A DNA stretch of 64,000 nt from Alphaproteobacteria bacterium (GTDB lineage Bacteria; Pseudomonadota; Alphaproteobacteria; Micropepsales; Micropepsaceae): assembly GCA_016124635.1 (NCBI GenBank), contig WGNJ01000002.1, positions 162,599 through 226,598 of the forward strand, in the 5' to 3' direction. This document shows positions 43,680-52,966 of this stretch, piece after piece. The position numbers and the translations under genes are program-made. Below the pieces are notes generated by a model, which was given only the letters and a program-made list of their open reading frames with translations, had not been told where the DNA came from and made no database searches. Positions within the stretch are counted from its first letter, which is position 1, and every line of letters begins with the position of its first letter.

Positions 43680-44609
43680 TCAGGAGAACAGGATCGACGA
43701 CAATCGCCGTCGACCGTTCTGAACCGCAGGGTCGGTCGGTCCAAGAGCCTCGAAGAGAGTCAGCAATTGCTTGCGCGCAGCCGCCTCGCTCCAATTGCGA
43801 TCGCGGCGAATGCTCTCCAGCAGCTCGGCGATTGCGGCCTCGGTCTTGCCCTGCGCGACAAGTGCGGTCGCGAGGTCGAGGCGCGCTTGATGATCGTTCG
43901 GGTCGGCTTCGATCTTTGCGAGCAGCGCCACGGAATCGCCGGCCTTATCCGCCATCTCGGCAAGCTTCAGTTGTGCCTGCACGGCGGCGACCGCCTCGTG
44001 TCCTTGGTGTTCGGGCGGAACGAGCGCCAGCGTCTGCTTGGCGCGATCGGCATCGCCGCTTGCGAGATAGGCGCGCGCTAAGCCGCCGAGGGCGACCGGA
44101 TTTTGCGGCTCCTCTTGCAGGATCTGAGCGTAAGCTTGTGCCGCCGTGCCGAGGTCGGCTGCCTCTGTCGCCTGTTCTGCGATCGCGATGAGTTGGTCGA
44201 CGGGGGATGGGCCGGAGCCGGCCGTCAACCGCTTGATGAAGTCTCGTACTTGGCTTTCCGGAAGCGCGCCCATGAAGCCGTCGACGGGTTGCCCGTTGCG
44301 GAATGCGAAGACAGCAGGAATGGACTGAATGCGCAGTTGCTGCGCGATGCCTTGATTCTCGTCGATATTGACCTTGACGAGTTTGATCGCGCCCTTTGCC
44401 TCACGCACCACCTTTTCCAGGATCGGCGTCAGCTGCCGGCACGGCCCGCACCATGGCGCCCAAAAGTCCACGAGCACCGGAACGTCGCGCGAGGCCTCGA
44501 TGACGTCCGCCACGAATGTGCGCGTGGACGATTCCTTTATGAGATCGCCGGCAGGCGCCGCCGCACCGTCGCTCCTTGCGGCGGGATTTTGTCCGAGAAT
44601 TGGCTGCAT
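43680..44609 (-). CDS. Thioredoxin-domain co-chaperone (YbbN/CnoX type)
   Basis: 309 residues. Residues 25-125 are a thioredoxin domain with the active site FWAPWCGPCRQL (Cys54, Cys57), a true CGPC as in thioredoxin. The rest is TPR-like (EEPQNPVALGGLARAYLASGDADRAKQTL and later repeats). This layout is that of CnoX, a holdase that passes oxidised or unfolded clients to chaperonins. It heads a chain with LON, Trm112, DUF971 and a membrane protein, all on the minus strand with short gaps. Confidence 0.88.
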   Translation of the reverse strand: MQPILGQNPAARSDGAAAPAGDLIKESSTRTFVADVIEASRDVPVLVDFWAPWCGPCRQLTPILEKVVREAKGAIKLVKVNIDENQGIAQQLRIQSIPAVFAFRNGQPVDGFMGALPESQVRDFIKRLTAGSGPSPVDQLIAIAEQATEAADLGTAAQAYAQILQEEPQNPVALGGLARAYLASGDADRAKQTLALVPPEHQGHEAVAAVQAQLKLAEMADKAGDSVALLAKIEADPNDHQARLDLATALVAQGKTEAAIAELLESIRRDRNWSEAAARKQLLTLFEALGPTDPAVQNGRRRLSSILFS

Positions 44610-45203
44610 GACGGTCCTTTTCGGCGGGTTCTGGCAATTCGGGGAAAGATGGGAGCGTCTTGGTCAAAAGCCAAGGCAGAAAGGAGGGGTATTGGCTGGA
44701 AACCCAGTCTATACCGCCATTCCGCACCGCGAAAAGCCTCGGTGAGCGGCCCCAGCCCAAGACCCCGAGCCGTAGATCTACGTGCTCACGCGTGTCGCGT
44801 CGAACGCTCATGCAGGAGTTCGTCTCGCTAGCCACGTAGCCAGGCAACCAGCGATGCGCGATTGAGTGAGGGAATCGAAAGAGATCTCAGCACGCAACGC
44901 AACGCGAGCGCCGGCTGAACCGAGACAGCGTCTCCCCATTCTCGGAATCGGGGCGCGCGATTGCCTCCACTTTCGTTGTCGCTTCAGCGTGCCCTCCCTG
45001 TAACTCGACGCGGCGCGCTGGCAAATGCTTCGAAATGGCACCTGTCGCTTTTGGCCGACGAAAAGCGCGGTCAGCCGAGGCGGGCCACCCCCCCTGGTTA
45101 AAGTTTCTTTCGCGTTAATTTCGCTGTGCCGAAGCGGCACAAAAACCTGGCGTGCTGGGTGCAGTCCAGCGGTTCTGCACTTCACATCGTTAGGAGATCG
45201 TAA
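44610..45203. other. Gene-free stretch upstream of the Asn-rich secreted protein
   Basis: 594 bases between divergent genes. Near 45,125-45,139 a GTGCCG-AAG-CGGCAC hairpin is followed by AAAAA, then a GTGCAG/CTGCAC pairing, so the gene at 45204 may have a structured leader. No other features are recognised. Confidence 0.45.
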
Positions 45204-46136
45204 ATGCGTTTGAAGGCACTCACTCTCACGGCAGTTCTGCTTGGCAGCGTTGCGATCGCCACACCGGCATTCGCGCAGCAAGGCGGTAACGGCAACACAG
45301 GCAATGGCAACGGCAACTGCGGCGTCGGCGTCGGCAATGGCGGACCGACCGATTGTGGCGGCAGCACCGGGGGCCAGGGCGGCCAGGGCGGCGCTGGTGG
45401 CACCGGCGTTGGTGTTGGCGTTGGCGTTGGCATCGGTAAGGGCGGCGACGCCAATCAACAGCAGCAACAACAGCAGGGTCAGGTGCAGGGTCAGCTGCAA
45501 GGCCAGCATCAGTCGCTCAACAACAAGAACGACAACCTGAACCTCAATGCCAACCTGAACCATAACTCGAATTCGAACCGCAACTCGAACTCGAACCGTA
45601 ACGACAACACGAACGTCAATGCGAACGTCAATCTGAACGACAACGATAACACCAACACGAACACCAACACGTCGAGCGTTGACATCCGCAACGAGCGCGC
45701 ACCGGTGAACACGGCCTATGCCGCGCCTCTCACCGTCGGCGAAGATACCTGCATGGGTTCGAGCTCGGTTGGTGGCCAAGGCATTGGCTTCGGTCTGTCG
45801 CTCGGCACGACTTGGACCGACACGAACTGCCAGCGTCTGAAGAACTCTCGTCAGCTGGCCTCGCTCGGTTTCACCCGTGCGGCGGTCGCGCTCGTCTGCG
45901 TCGACGAAGACGTGCAGAAGGCGATGGCTGCCGCCGGCACGCCGTGCCCGTACAAGCGGGACGATCGCGCCGAAGCCGACACGCGTGAGCGTACGGCGTC
46001 GCGCGACGACGATGTCCGCGTCGCGCACAACAACTACGCGGCGGTCGTCGAGGACGCACCCGCGGCTCCTGCTCCGGCCCCCGCGCCGGCGCCTCAGCCG
46101 TACCACTATGTCCCGATGCAGCCGATCGCCGACTAA
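45204..46136 (+). CDS. Low-complexity secreted protein with an alternating Asn tract
   Basis: 310 residues with a signal peptide (MRLKALTLTAVLLGSVAIATPAFA) and a good ribosome-binding site (TTAGGAG). After it come a Gly/Asn-rich part, a Gly/Val alternating stretch (66-78), seven Gln (85-91), and Asn at every odd position from 107 to 155, that is, 25 Asn-X dipeptides. Synonymous Asn codons are mixed, so this pattern is protein-level. A compact C-terminal domain (about 178-250) with four Cys (183, 209, 232, 248) and DTCMGSSSVGGQGIGFGLSLG follows, then a Pro/Ala tail. I believe similar C-terminal domains occur in other alphaproteobacteria. Function unknown; a fibrous or amyloid-like surface role is a guess. 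Confidence 0.75.
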   Translation: MRLKALTLTAVLLGSVAIATPAFAQQGGNGNTGNGNGNCGVGVGNGGPTDCGGSTGGQGGQGGAGGTGVGVGVGVGIGKGGDANQQQQQQQGQVQGQLQGQHQSLNNKNDNLNLNANLNHNSNSNRNSNSNRNDNTNVNANVNLNDNDNTNTNTNTSSVDIRNERAPVNTAYAAPLTVGEDTCMGSSSVGGQGIGFGLSLGTTWTDTNCQRLKNSRQLASLGFTRAAVALVCVDEDVQKAMAAAGTPCPYKRDDRAEADTRERTASRDDDVRVAHNNYAAVVEDAPAAPAPAPAPAPQPYHYVPMQPIAD

Positions 46137-46169
46137 GTATCGTCTCTACGGACTTACACGAATACATGA

Positions 46170-46196
46170 GGGCCGCTGCGAAGCGGCCCTTTCTAT
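46170..46196 (+). terminator. Intrinsic terminator after the Asn-rich protein gene
   Basis: 8-bp stem GGGCCGCT / AGCGGCCC with a GCGA loop followed by TTTCTATT. It lies 34 bases after the stop and overlaps the end of the convergent gene at 46196. Confidence 0.8.
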
Positions 46197-47062
46197 TATC
46201 TCGAGATGCGCCAGATTCCGAAGCGCCCATCGATCTTCTTGTGGAAGTAAAGAAAGCGTCCGTCCGCCGACAATGTCGGGCCTTCGATGAAGCCTTCGAG
46301 TGGAACATGCACGGGCTTGCCGAACGGCTCGCGCGCGCTCGCTCGCACGGCGCGCATGATTTCGACATGGCGAAAGATCCAGAACCCGCTGAGATGCGTG
46401 AAGAAGAGCTCAAGCCCGTCTGACGAAAGCGCCGCCGCGTATTTGAGCCCGCCCACCGCGTTGACGTTGGCAAGAACTCTGTCGCCGTCTTCTGGACGGA
46501 TGAAACCGGTTGCGCCGCGCACCGCCAGATGCAAGTCCGCCGCATCAGGCGCCGCGCCGCCGCTGAAGCTTCCTTCAGCGAACACCATCTGCGTCCCGTC
46601 GGCGCTGAGTTCGACATCGAAGATCAAGTGCCCGAGGCGATCGGTCTTAAGTCCCGCTTGCGGCTGAACGTCAACGACGTCGCTGCCGTTGAACCTGCCG
46701 CAATACACGCTGTTCAGGGTTTGGCGGTAGTTGCGCGGTGAGATGAAACAGAACGTGCCGTCGCGCGCCATCGTCGGTACGCCGTCGAGGTCGTTTGATT
46801 TGGTGCCGGCGACCACGCCGCGATGCACGAATGTCAGATCGTCGCGCCGTTGTGCAACATGGATATCGGTATCGCTGCCCGGATCGTTGCGCGTGTTGAA
46901 GAAGAGAAAGGCGCCGTCGCGCGACAGGAACGGTTCCATCGCCTCGCCGTCGTACCCCTCGATGCGAACGGGCTGGGGCTGCGACCAGATGACCGGCGCA
47001 GCCTGAGCGGCCGCAACGAAGCAAGCTACGCACACGGCGGCGAAAACGGTAACTTTGCTCAT
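46196..47062 (-). CDS. Secreted beta-propeller (PD40/TolB-like) protein
   Basis: 288 residues from ATG 47062 with a signal peptide (MSKVTVFAAVCVACFVAAAQA). Repeated strands of the PD40 type are visible: EPFLSRDGAFLFFNTRND, VPTMARDGTFCFISPR, DVELSADGTQMVFAEG, AALSSDGLELFFTHL, GPTLSADGRFLYFHKK. That is five or six blades. Such domains mediate binding or assist outer-membrane processes. Its 3' end coincides with the neighbouring gene's terminator. Confidence 0.8.
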   Translation of the reverse strand: MSKVTVFAAVCVACFVAAAQAAPVIWSQPQPVRIEGYDGEAMEPFLSRDGAFLFFNTRNDPGSDTDIHVAQRRDDLTFVHRGVVAGTKSNDLDGVPTMARDGTFCFISPRNYRQTLNSVYCGRFNGSDVVDVQPQAGLKTDRLGHLIFDVELSADGTQMVFAEGSFSGGAAPDAADLHLAVRGATGFIRPEDGDRVLANVNAVGGLKYAAALSSDGLELFFTHLSGFWIFRHVEIMRAVRASAREPFGKPVHVPLEGFIEGPTLSADGRFLYFHKKIDGRFGIWRISR

Positions 47063-47174
47063 CGTGTGGCGCTCCGCGTCGCGGGTGTTGCAACACATGA
47101 GGCTTTAGGTCATAACCCTCGCCCTCGACCAGGGCCGGGACCCAAATCAGACCGGCTCGAAGGTCTCAAGGAGC

Positions 47175-47249
47175 GCGGGCGTAGCTCAGGGGTAGAGCAT
47201 AACCTTGCCAAGGTTAGGGTCGGGCGTTCGATTCGCCTCGCCCGCTCCA
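47175..47249 (+). tRNA. tRNA-Gly (anticodon GCC)
   Basis: Full cloverleaf: acceptor GCGGGCG / CGCCCGC, D-arm GCTCAGGGGTAGAGC, anticodon loop TTGCCAA with GCC at 47207-47209, T-arm GGTTCGATTC-like segment (GCGTTCGATTCGC), then T and encoded CCA. It reads glycine GGC (and GGU) codons. Confidence 0.97.
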
Positions 47250-47324
47250 TTTATCTCACTCGGTTCGATTTGCGCCGCTCGAGCGGCTCGCGGATGCGGT
47301 TTGTCGACCTCCGCTTGGCGACCG

Positions 47325-47885
47325 CTAGCCGACTTTGATCGTCGTCGGACTCGTAAAGGTATACGGCGGGACCACCAGATTGCGCGGTGCCGGTCCGCGT
47401 CTGACGCGGCCGGACGTATCGTAGAGGGAGCCGTGACACGGACATAAATAGCCGCCGTAGGGGCCGCGGCCGTACATCGGCACACAACCGAGATGCGTGC
47501 ACACCCCGACGACGACAAGCCATTCCGGTTTCTTCACCCGCGCTTGATCGGTTTGCGGATCGATCAGATCCGATAGAGGCGTGTTCTCCGCCGCCGCGAT
47601 TTGCTCGGCATTGCGGTGCCAAACGAAGAGCGGCCGTTTGCGCCACAAGACGGTCACTTCTTGGCCAACCGGAATTGCGGACAGATCGACATCGATCGAG
47701 GAGAGCGCGAGGGTATCGGCCGACGGGTTCATCTGATCGATCAACGGCCACGTGGCGAATACCGCGCCGACGCTCACCAGCGCGCCGCTGGCGACGTAGA
47801 TGAAATCGCGCCGTGTTGTCCCGTCGTGATCCGAAGTGGTGTGGCTTGGACCGGCGAATGCTGGTTTCATTGGCTTGTCGGTCAC
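47325..47885 (-). CDS. petA: Ubiquinol-cytochrome c reductase Rieske iron-sulfur subunit
   Basis: 186 residues from GTG 47885, one base after the HtrA stop; ATG 47870 (181 residues) is equally plausible. A TAT-type anchor is present (TTRRDFIYVASGAL). The [2Fe-2S] ligands lie in CTHLGC and CPCHGS, with the usual WLVVVGVCTHLGCVP..GYLCPCHGSLYD arrangement. In most alphaproteobacteria petA is followed by petB and petC (cytochrome b and c1). Here a tRNA gene and then a different gene follow, so the bc1 operon is broken up or this is an extra copy. Confidence 0.9.
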   Translation of the reverse strand: MTDKPMKPAFAGPSHTTSDHDGTTRRDFIYVASGALVSVGAVFATWPLIDQMNPSADTLALSSIDVDLSAIPVGQEVTVLWRKRPLFVWHRNAEQIAAAENTPLSDLIDPQTDQARVKKPEWLVVVGVCTHLGCVPMYGRGPYGGYLCPCHGSLYDTSGRVRRGPAPRNLVVPPYTFTSPTTIKVG

Positions 47886-47886
47886 G

Positions 47887-49329
47887 TTAGGCGACCGCCA
47901 CGAAGAAGGACGCGTCGCCGCGGCGAACGCGGAGCAGCAGCGGCCTGTTGCTTTGATTTTGATGGACGAGCCTGGCGAGATCAGCGGGCGAACGAACCGG
48001 CTGGTGCGCGGCACCGACGATGATGTCCCCTTGGCGAACGCCGGCGTCGTCGGCGGCGCTCCCCGGCCGCACGTCGATGACGTAGGCGCCGGCGGCTTGG
48101 GGCTGGCCGTTGTCTTGCTGGGGCACGGGGGCCACCGTCAGACCCAAAAGGCCCATGTGCGATGATGAATGTTGGCCGGCATCGTTCATCGCGCTCTGGT
48201 TACTCGTCGATTGCGCTTTAAGCCTCGCGTTGAGCGAAAGCTGTTGGCCGTTGCGCAGGATCGTCAGTCTCACGTTGGTGCCGGGCGCCATGGCGCCGAT
48301 CTCGTTACGCAGCTTGGCGCTGTCGACCACCGAGCGTCCGTCCAGTGCGGCAATGATGTCGCCCTGTCGAATGCCGGCGTCTGCGGCCGCGGATCCGTTC
48401 ATCACTTGCGAGACGACGGCGCCCTCGGTTGCATTGACGCCCATGGCGCGCGCCAGCGACGGCGTGAGGTCCTGGATGGCGACGCCGAGTTCTCCCCGCG
48501 AGACCTTGCCGTTTGCGATGAGCTGGTTGGCGATCGCCTTGACCATGTCGATCGGTATGGCGAAGCCTACGCCGACATTGCCGCCGCTCTGGCTGAGGAT
48601 CGCCGTGTTGATTCCGATCAGCCGGCCCGAGGTGTCGACCAACGCGCCGCCCGAATTGCCGGGATTGATCGAAGCATCTGTCTGGATGAAATCTTCATAG
48701 CCCTCGATGCCGAGGCCAGTTCGACCGAGCGCACTGATGATCCCGAAGGTTGCCGTTTGACCCACGCCGAAGGCGTTTCCGATGGCAACGACGTAATCGC
48801 CGACTTGCAGATTGCGGGATGTCCCAAACGGCACGCCTGTCAGGTTTTGCGCCGGTATCTTGAGAATCGCGACGTCGGTCTGCGGATCGGTTGCGACGAC
48901 TGTGGCATTGAGCTCTCTACGATCCTTCAGCGTGACGAGCACTTTTTCCGCATGTTCGACCAAGTGATTGTTCGTCACGACGTAGCCCTGGCGCGCGTCG
49001 TAGATGACGCCGGATCCGACCGCGCGAAAGCGTTCATGCGTGGCTCCGTTTTGAGGAACGTCGAAGAAGCGCCTGAACAGAGGATCCTGAAAAAACGGAT
49101 TCTGCGTGACGCTCATCGTGCCTTGTACGGAGATGTTGACCACCGCCGGCGTCACCCTCGCCAGCATCGGCGCGAGCGTGCCCGGAACGCCGGCAGGTCG
49201 CACAGGGACGGGTGCTTCTGCACGTGCTGTTGAGGCGGCTGATAGCGAGGCGCTCCCGGTTGGCCATTTATCGCAGCCGCCGAGGGTCAACGTTGCAGCG
49301 AGCGCTATGAAGATAAGGAAAGTGCGCAT
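47887..49329 (-). CDS. HtrA/Do-type serine protease, lipoprotein
   Basis: 480 residues from ATG 49329 (AGG six bases upstream). A lipoprotein signal LTLGGC ends at Cys19; Asp follows at position +2, which in E. coli retains lipoproteins in the inner membrane. Catalytic triad: His122 (TNNHLVEHAE), Asp152 (TDVAILKI), Ser226 (NPGNSGGAL). Two PDZ domains follow (about 300-385 and 405-480). It is a periplasmic quality-control protease, with petA starting one base after its stop. Confidence 0.9.
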   Translation of the reverse strand: MRTFLIFIALAATLTLGGCDKWPTGSASLSAASTARAEAPVPVRPAGVPGTLAPMLARVTPAVVNISVQGTMSVTQNPFFQDPLFRRFFDVPQNGATHERFRAVGSGVIYDARQGYVVTNNHLVEHAEKVLVTLKDRRELNATVVATDPQTDVAILKIPAQNLTGVPFGTSRNLQVGDYVVAIGNAFGVGQTATFGIISALGRTGLGIEGYEDFIQTDASINPGNSGGALVDTSGRLIGINTAILSQSGGNVGVGFAIPIDMVKAIANQLIANGKVSRGELGVAIQDLTPSLARAMGVNATEGAVVSQVMNGSAAADAGIRQGDIIAALDGRSVVDSAKLRNEIGAMAPGTNVRLTILRNGQQLSLNARLKAQSTSNQSAMNDAGQHSSSHMGLLGLTVAPVPQQDNGQPQAAGAYVIDVRPGSAADDAGVRQGDIIVGAAHQPVRSPADLARLVHQNQSNRPLLLRVRRGDASFFVAVA

Positions 49330-49537
49330 CGCAAACCTCGTTCGATAGGGCATCGGGCTGCGCCAGAACGGCAGCCACAAATCGCCGGTGAAGAACAAAG
49401 GATTGAGCCTGCTGCTCTTTGAAACTCGGAGAGCCGATCTTGAGTTCCTCGATCGCGACAATTTGTGCGACGCGCAAATCTGCTGTCGATTCACATTTCG
49501 ATTGCGAATGCGCGCCTTGTCGAAGACCGGGCGCCGC

Positions 49538-49966
49538 TCAGTAGCACGGATACTTCCCGGCAAGGCTGGCGGCGGCTACGACATACGCCGGTCGCTCTTC
49601 GTAGCCCGGGTGCGATTTTACGAAGCTCACCACGAGTCGAGCAAAATCGTGGAAGGCGAGATAGTCGGGCAGCTTGAAGCAAGTCGTCGAGCGCGGCGCG
49701 TGCGCCATCGTTCCGCTGAGCTCCGAGTTCAGCTTCGCTCCGCCGTCGATATTGTAAACATCGACAAACCCCGTCAGATAACTCTTGCATTCGTCGGCCT
49801 TCACCAGCGCATTTTCGTTCTCGCGCTCACTCTTGTTGAGGTAGGCCTCGCACACGGCCTTCAGTTGGCGACCCGTTTCGACCATCAGGGCGGCATGAGC
49901 GTTCTCCGTCGCGAACGTCGCCGCAATCGCCATTGCGACAATGAGTGCAAGATGTTTTGGCGCCAT
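49538..49966 (-). CDS. Secreted protein of Rap1a/Tai-like immunity type
   Basis: 142 residues with a signal peptide (ends ENAHA). The mature part has ETGRQLKAVCEAYL, DECKSYLTGFVDVY, CFKLPDYLAFHDFARLVVSFVKSHP and a terminal KYPCY. Four Cys and the helical layout resemble the Rap1a/Tai family, whose founding members guard against type VI effectors in Serratia. No toxin or T6SS gene is near, so a general function is more likely. Confidence 0.65.
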   Translation of the reverse strand: MAPKHLALIVAMAIAATFATENAHAALMVETGRQLKAVCEAYLNKSERENENALVKADECKSYLTGFVDVYNIDGGAKLNSELSGTMAHAPRSTTCFKLPDYLAFHDFARLVVSFVKSHPGYEERPAYVVAAASLAGKYPCY

Positions 49967-50029
49967 GAGGCTCAGCTCCTAGACGTTTGGCTCGGTCACG
50001 CTCGGCCGTATCTGCAATGCAAGGCGAGA

Positions 50030-50401
50030 TCATTTCGTCGCCCCGAAAGAACCGACCATGCAGCGCTCCTCCTCGTCGTAGTGACCGTTTGGAAGCGTGC
50101 CGCCACGGCCGAAGATGAAAATATCGCCGGGTGAGAGGCAGGGGACCGCGCCGGTTGGCCGAGTCGAAACGCGATCCAAGACGCTCCATTTCATGTGATA
50201 GCAGGGCGCCATGAATTTCACGCGGTAGCGTCTATTCGGCGCTGTGCTGACGACGATGGTCGTGAGACTCGTCGGCTTCCAGTCGTAGATGGCTCTGGTG
50301 TGAACGCATGTTCGCGCGGGAGCGAAAGGAGTTGGAGCGACCAAGGCTGGAGCAAACGTTGCCGTAGCGGCCGCAGCGATCAGAAAGGAATGAGAGATCA
50401 T
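50030..50401 (-). CDS. Secreted small Cys-containing protein (DUF6491-like)
   Basis: 123 residues with a signal peptide (MISHSFLIAAAATATFAPALVA). The pattern CVHTRAIYDWKP, YRVKFMAPCYHMKW, VPCLSPGDIFIFGRGG and a later Cys resembles DUF6491-type proteins. There are four Cys, likely two disulfides. Function unknown. It lies 63 bases upstream of the Rap1a-like gene on the same strand. Confidence 0.6.
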   Translation of the reverse strand: MISHSFLIAAAATATFAPALVAPTPFAPARTCVHTRAIYDWKPTSLTTIVVSTAPNRRYRVKFMAPCYHMKWSVLDRVSTRPTGAVPCLSPGDIFIFGRGGTLPNGHYDEEERCMVGSFGATK

Positions 50402-50626
50402 TTGTTCGGATAACGCGCTGCGCTGCGCAATGGTTCATTCGCGCAAAGCGTGAAAGGGCGCTCAGGTGCGGCGCTCAGGCATGGAATCGAGGCTCCGCTT
50501 CGGCTTGCGGAACTCGTGTCGCGCAAACGTGAAAATCCTTGCTTCGATCTTAGCCGAAGAGTCCTGGCTCGCGCGTCTCCGTATGCTAAGAACCGGCGAA
50601 GAAGAAGCTCCAGGGGAAGCAAGAAA

Positions 50627-52774
50627 ATGCGAATTCAAATCTTCTCGGCATCCGTAGCTGTGATCGCGGCGCTTGCGAGTCTCGCGATCGCGCCTTCCGA
50701 AGACGCGATCGCTGCGACGTCGTCCAGGAGCAATCCCCTAGCTTCGCCCAGCACATTACCGCTTGGCGCGCCGCCCTTCGATAAGATCAGAGATAGCGAC
50801 TACCAGCCTGCTCTCGAAGAGGGGATGAAACAACAATTGAAGGAGATCCAAGCGATCGCCAATGACCCGGCGGCGCCGACATTCGAAAATACGATTGTCG
50901 CCATGGAGAAGTCTGGGCGCATGTTGGACCGCGTGGGGCAGGCCTTCTTCGCGGTGGTGCAGGCGAACACCAACGACCTTCTGGACAAAGTCCAGGCCGC
51001 GGAAGCGCCGAAACTAGCCGCGCACCAGGACGCGATCTATCTGAACTCCAAGCTCTTCGCGCGGGTCAAAGCAATCTACGATCAGCGCGCCAATCTTCAC
51101 CTCGATCCGGAAGCGCTTCAGCTCATTGACGTCTACTACAAGCTCTTCGTGCACTCGGGCGCCAATCTGTCAGATGCCGACAAAGCGCGGTTGCGGCAGA
51201 TCAATCAACGTGATGCAACTCTCGAAGCCGCCTTTCAGCAGAAGTTGCTCGCTGCTACCAAAGCGGGAGCGCTTGTGGTCGCCGACAAGGCACAGCTGGC
51301 GGGGCTCACCGACGCTGAGATCGCGACAGCTGCGCACGACGCCGCGCAGCGCGGTCTCAAGGGGAAATACCTGATCCCGCTACAAAATACGACGCAGCAG
51401 CCGTCGCTGTTTTCCTTGAGCGACCGCGCGACACGCGAAAAGCTTTTCGAGAACTCATGGATGCGGACTGAGAAGGCCGGTCCTGGCGACACGCGTGCAA
51501 CGATCAGCGAACTAGCAAAGCTGCGCGCCGAAAAGGCGAAGCTGTTGGGATATCCGAACTACGCGGCCTATGTGCTTTACGACCAGATGGCTCAAACGCC
51601 GGACGCGGTTCTCAAATTCATGGACCAGCTGGTACCGGCAACGGGAGCGGAGGCGAAGTCGGAGGCTGCCACCATTCAGGCTCTGATCGACAAAGCGGGC
51701 CGGCACTTCGCGCTGAAGCCGTGGGATTGGGAGTTCTATTCCGAGAAGGTCCGCAAGGCGCAATACGACATCAATCAAGAGGATTTGAAGCCGTATTTCG
51801 AGCTCAACAATGTGCTCACGAACGGTTTGTTCTACGCCGCAAATCAGCTCTATGGCCTGACCTTTAAAGAACGTCACGACATCCCAGTCTATCAGCCGGA
51901 TGTTCGCGTCTTCGACGTGATCGACAAGGATGGGTCGCAGCTCGGCATGATTTACTTCGACTACTTCAAGCGCGACAACAAAACCGGCGGCGCTTGGATG
52001 GGCAATTTCGTTCAACAATCGAAGCTGCTGGGCACAAAGCCCGTCGTCTACAACGTCGCAAACTTCACCAAGCCGGCGGCGGGAGAGCCCGCGCTGCTGA
52101 CCTTCGACGACGTGACCACGATGTTTCACGAATTCGGTCACGCGCTACACGGTCTCTTTGCGGACCAGACTTACGAGACGCTGTCCGGTACCAACGTGGC
52201 GCGCGACTTCGTCGAGTTCCCGTCGCAATTCAATGAGCACTGGGCGCTCTATCCGGATGTGCTGAAGCACTATGCCGTCGACTACAAGACCGGAAAGCCG
52301 ATGCCTCAGTCGCTTGTCGACAAGATCAAGAAGGCCGCGACCTTCAATCAGGGCTACGAGCTTGGCGAGTTGCTGGCAGCGGCCGAACTCGACATGCAAT
52401 GGCACACACTCCCCGCCGGCACCTCGATCAAGGACGTCGACACGTTCGAAAGCCAAGCGCTACACAAGGCCCACGTTGATTTCACGGATGTGCCGCCGCG
52501 CTATCGCTCCAGCTACTTCCTGCATATTTGGGCGAACGGCTACGCCGCCGGCTACTACGCCTATCTCTGGACTGAGATGCTCGACGACGATGCCTTCGAT
52601 TGGTTCAAGACGCACGGTGGGATGACCAGAGCAAATGGTCAGCGTTTTCGCGACATGATTCTGTCGCGCGGCCACTCGCAGGATTATGGGCCGATGTTCC
52701 GCGCGTTCTACGGTCGAGACCCCGATATCGGGCCTATGTTGGAGCACCGCGGCTTGGAAAAGCCCGCGCAATAA
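50627..52774 (+). CDS. dcp: M3-family peptidyl-dipeptidase Dcp
   Basis: 715 residues from ATG 50627 (AAGCAAGAAA upstream). A signal peptide (MRIQIFSASVAVIAALASLAIAPSEDAIA) suggests periplasmic export. The zinc site is MFHEFGHALHGLF, HExxH at 501-505, with the third ligand Glu further downstream in the helix GTNVARDFVEFPSQ. Features FENTIVAMEKSGRMLDR, FDYFKRDNKTGGAW are typical of Dcp/OpdA. It removes dipeptides from C-termini of oligopeptides. Confidence 0.9.
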   Translation: MRIQIFSASVAVIAALASLAIAPSEDAIAATSSRSNPLASPSTLPLGAPPFDKIRDSDYQPALEEGMKQQLKEIQAIANDPAAPTFENTIVAMEKSGRMLDRVGQAFFAVVQANTNDLLDKVQAAEAPKLAAHQDAIYLNSKLFARVKAIYDQRANLHLDPEALQLIDVYYKLFVHSGANLSDADKARLRQINQRDATLEAAFQQKLLAATKAGALVVADKAQLAGLTDAEIATAAHDAAQRGLKGKYLIPLQNTTQQPSLFSLSDRATREKLFENSWMRTEKAGPGDTRATISELAKLRAEKAKLLGYPNYAAYVLYDQMAQTPDAVLKFMDQLVPATGAEAKSEAATIQALIDKAGRHFALKPWDWEFYSEKVRKAQYDINQEDLKPYFELNNVLTNGLFYAANQLYGLTFKERHDIPVYQPDVRVFDVIDKDGSQLGMIYFDYFKRDNKTGGAWMGNFVQQSKLLGTKPVVYNVANFTKPAAGEPALLTFDDVTTMFHEFGHALHGLFADQTYETLSGTNVARDFVEFPSQFNEHWALYPDVLKHYAVDYKTGKPMPQSLVDKIKKAATFNQGYELGELLAAAELDMQWHTLPAGTSIKDVDTFESQALHKAHVDFTDVPPRYRSSYFLHIWANGYAAGYYAYLWTEMLDDDAFDWFKTHGGMTRANGQRFRDMILSRGHSQDYGPMFRAFYGRDPDIGPMLEHRGLEKPAQ

Positions 52775-52966
52775 AGCCGGCGGCCGTCGGCGCAACTGAG
52801 TCCATCGCGGAACCGCACGACGAGACGCGCGTTGCCAAGGTCAATCGGCCCTCTGGACCGATCTCCCCACCGACGTCACGGGGGCGACGGCGTCGTCTCG
52901 CCGCCCGCGTTTGTCCGTCATCTTGATTTCGACCAGTCGCGACAACGCGAAGCAAGGGAACCGGCT

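Noticed and set aside
45084..45120. Two TTAA boxes considered as a CtrA binding site upstream of the Asn-rich gene
   Set aside because: The spacing between the TTAA boxes is 13 bases, not the 7 of the CtrA consensus.
44808..46106. A 432-codon minus-strand frame opposite the Asn-rich gene
   Set aside because: It is antisense to the low-complexity gene and reflects its repeats (Val/Arg-rich alternation); there is no start site or signature.
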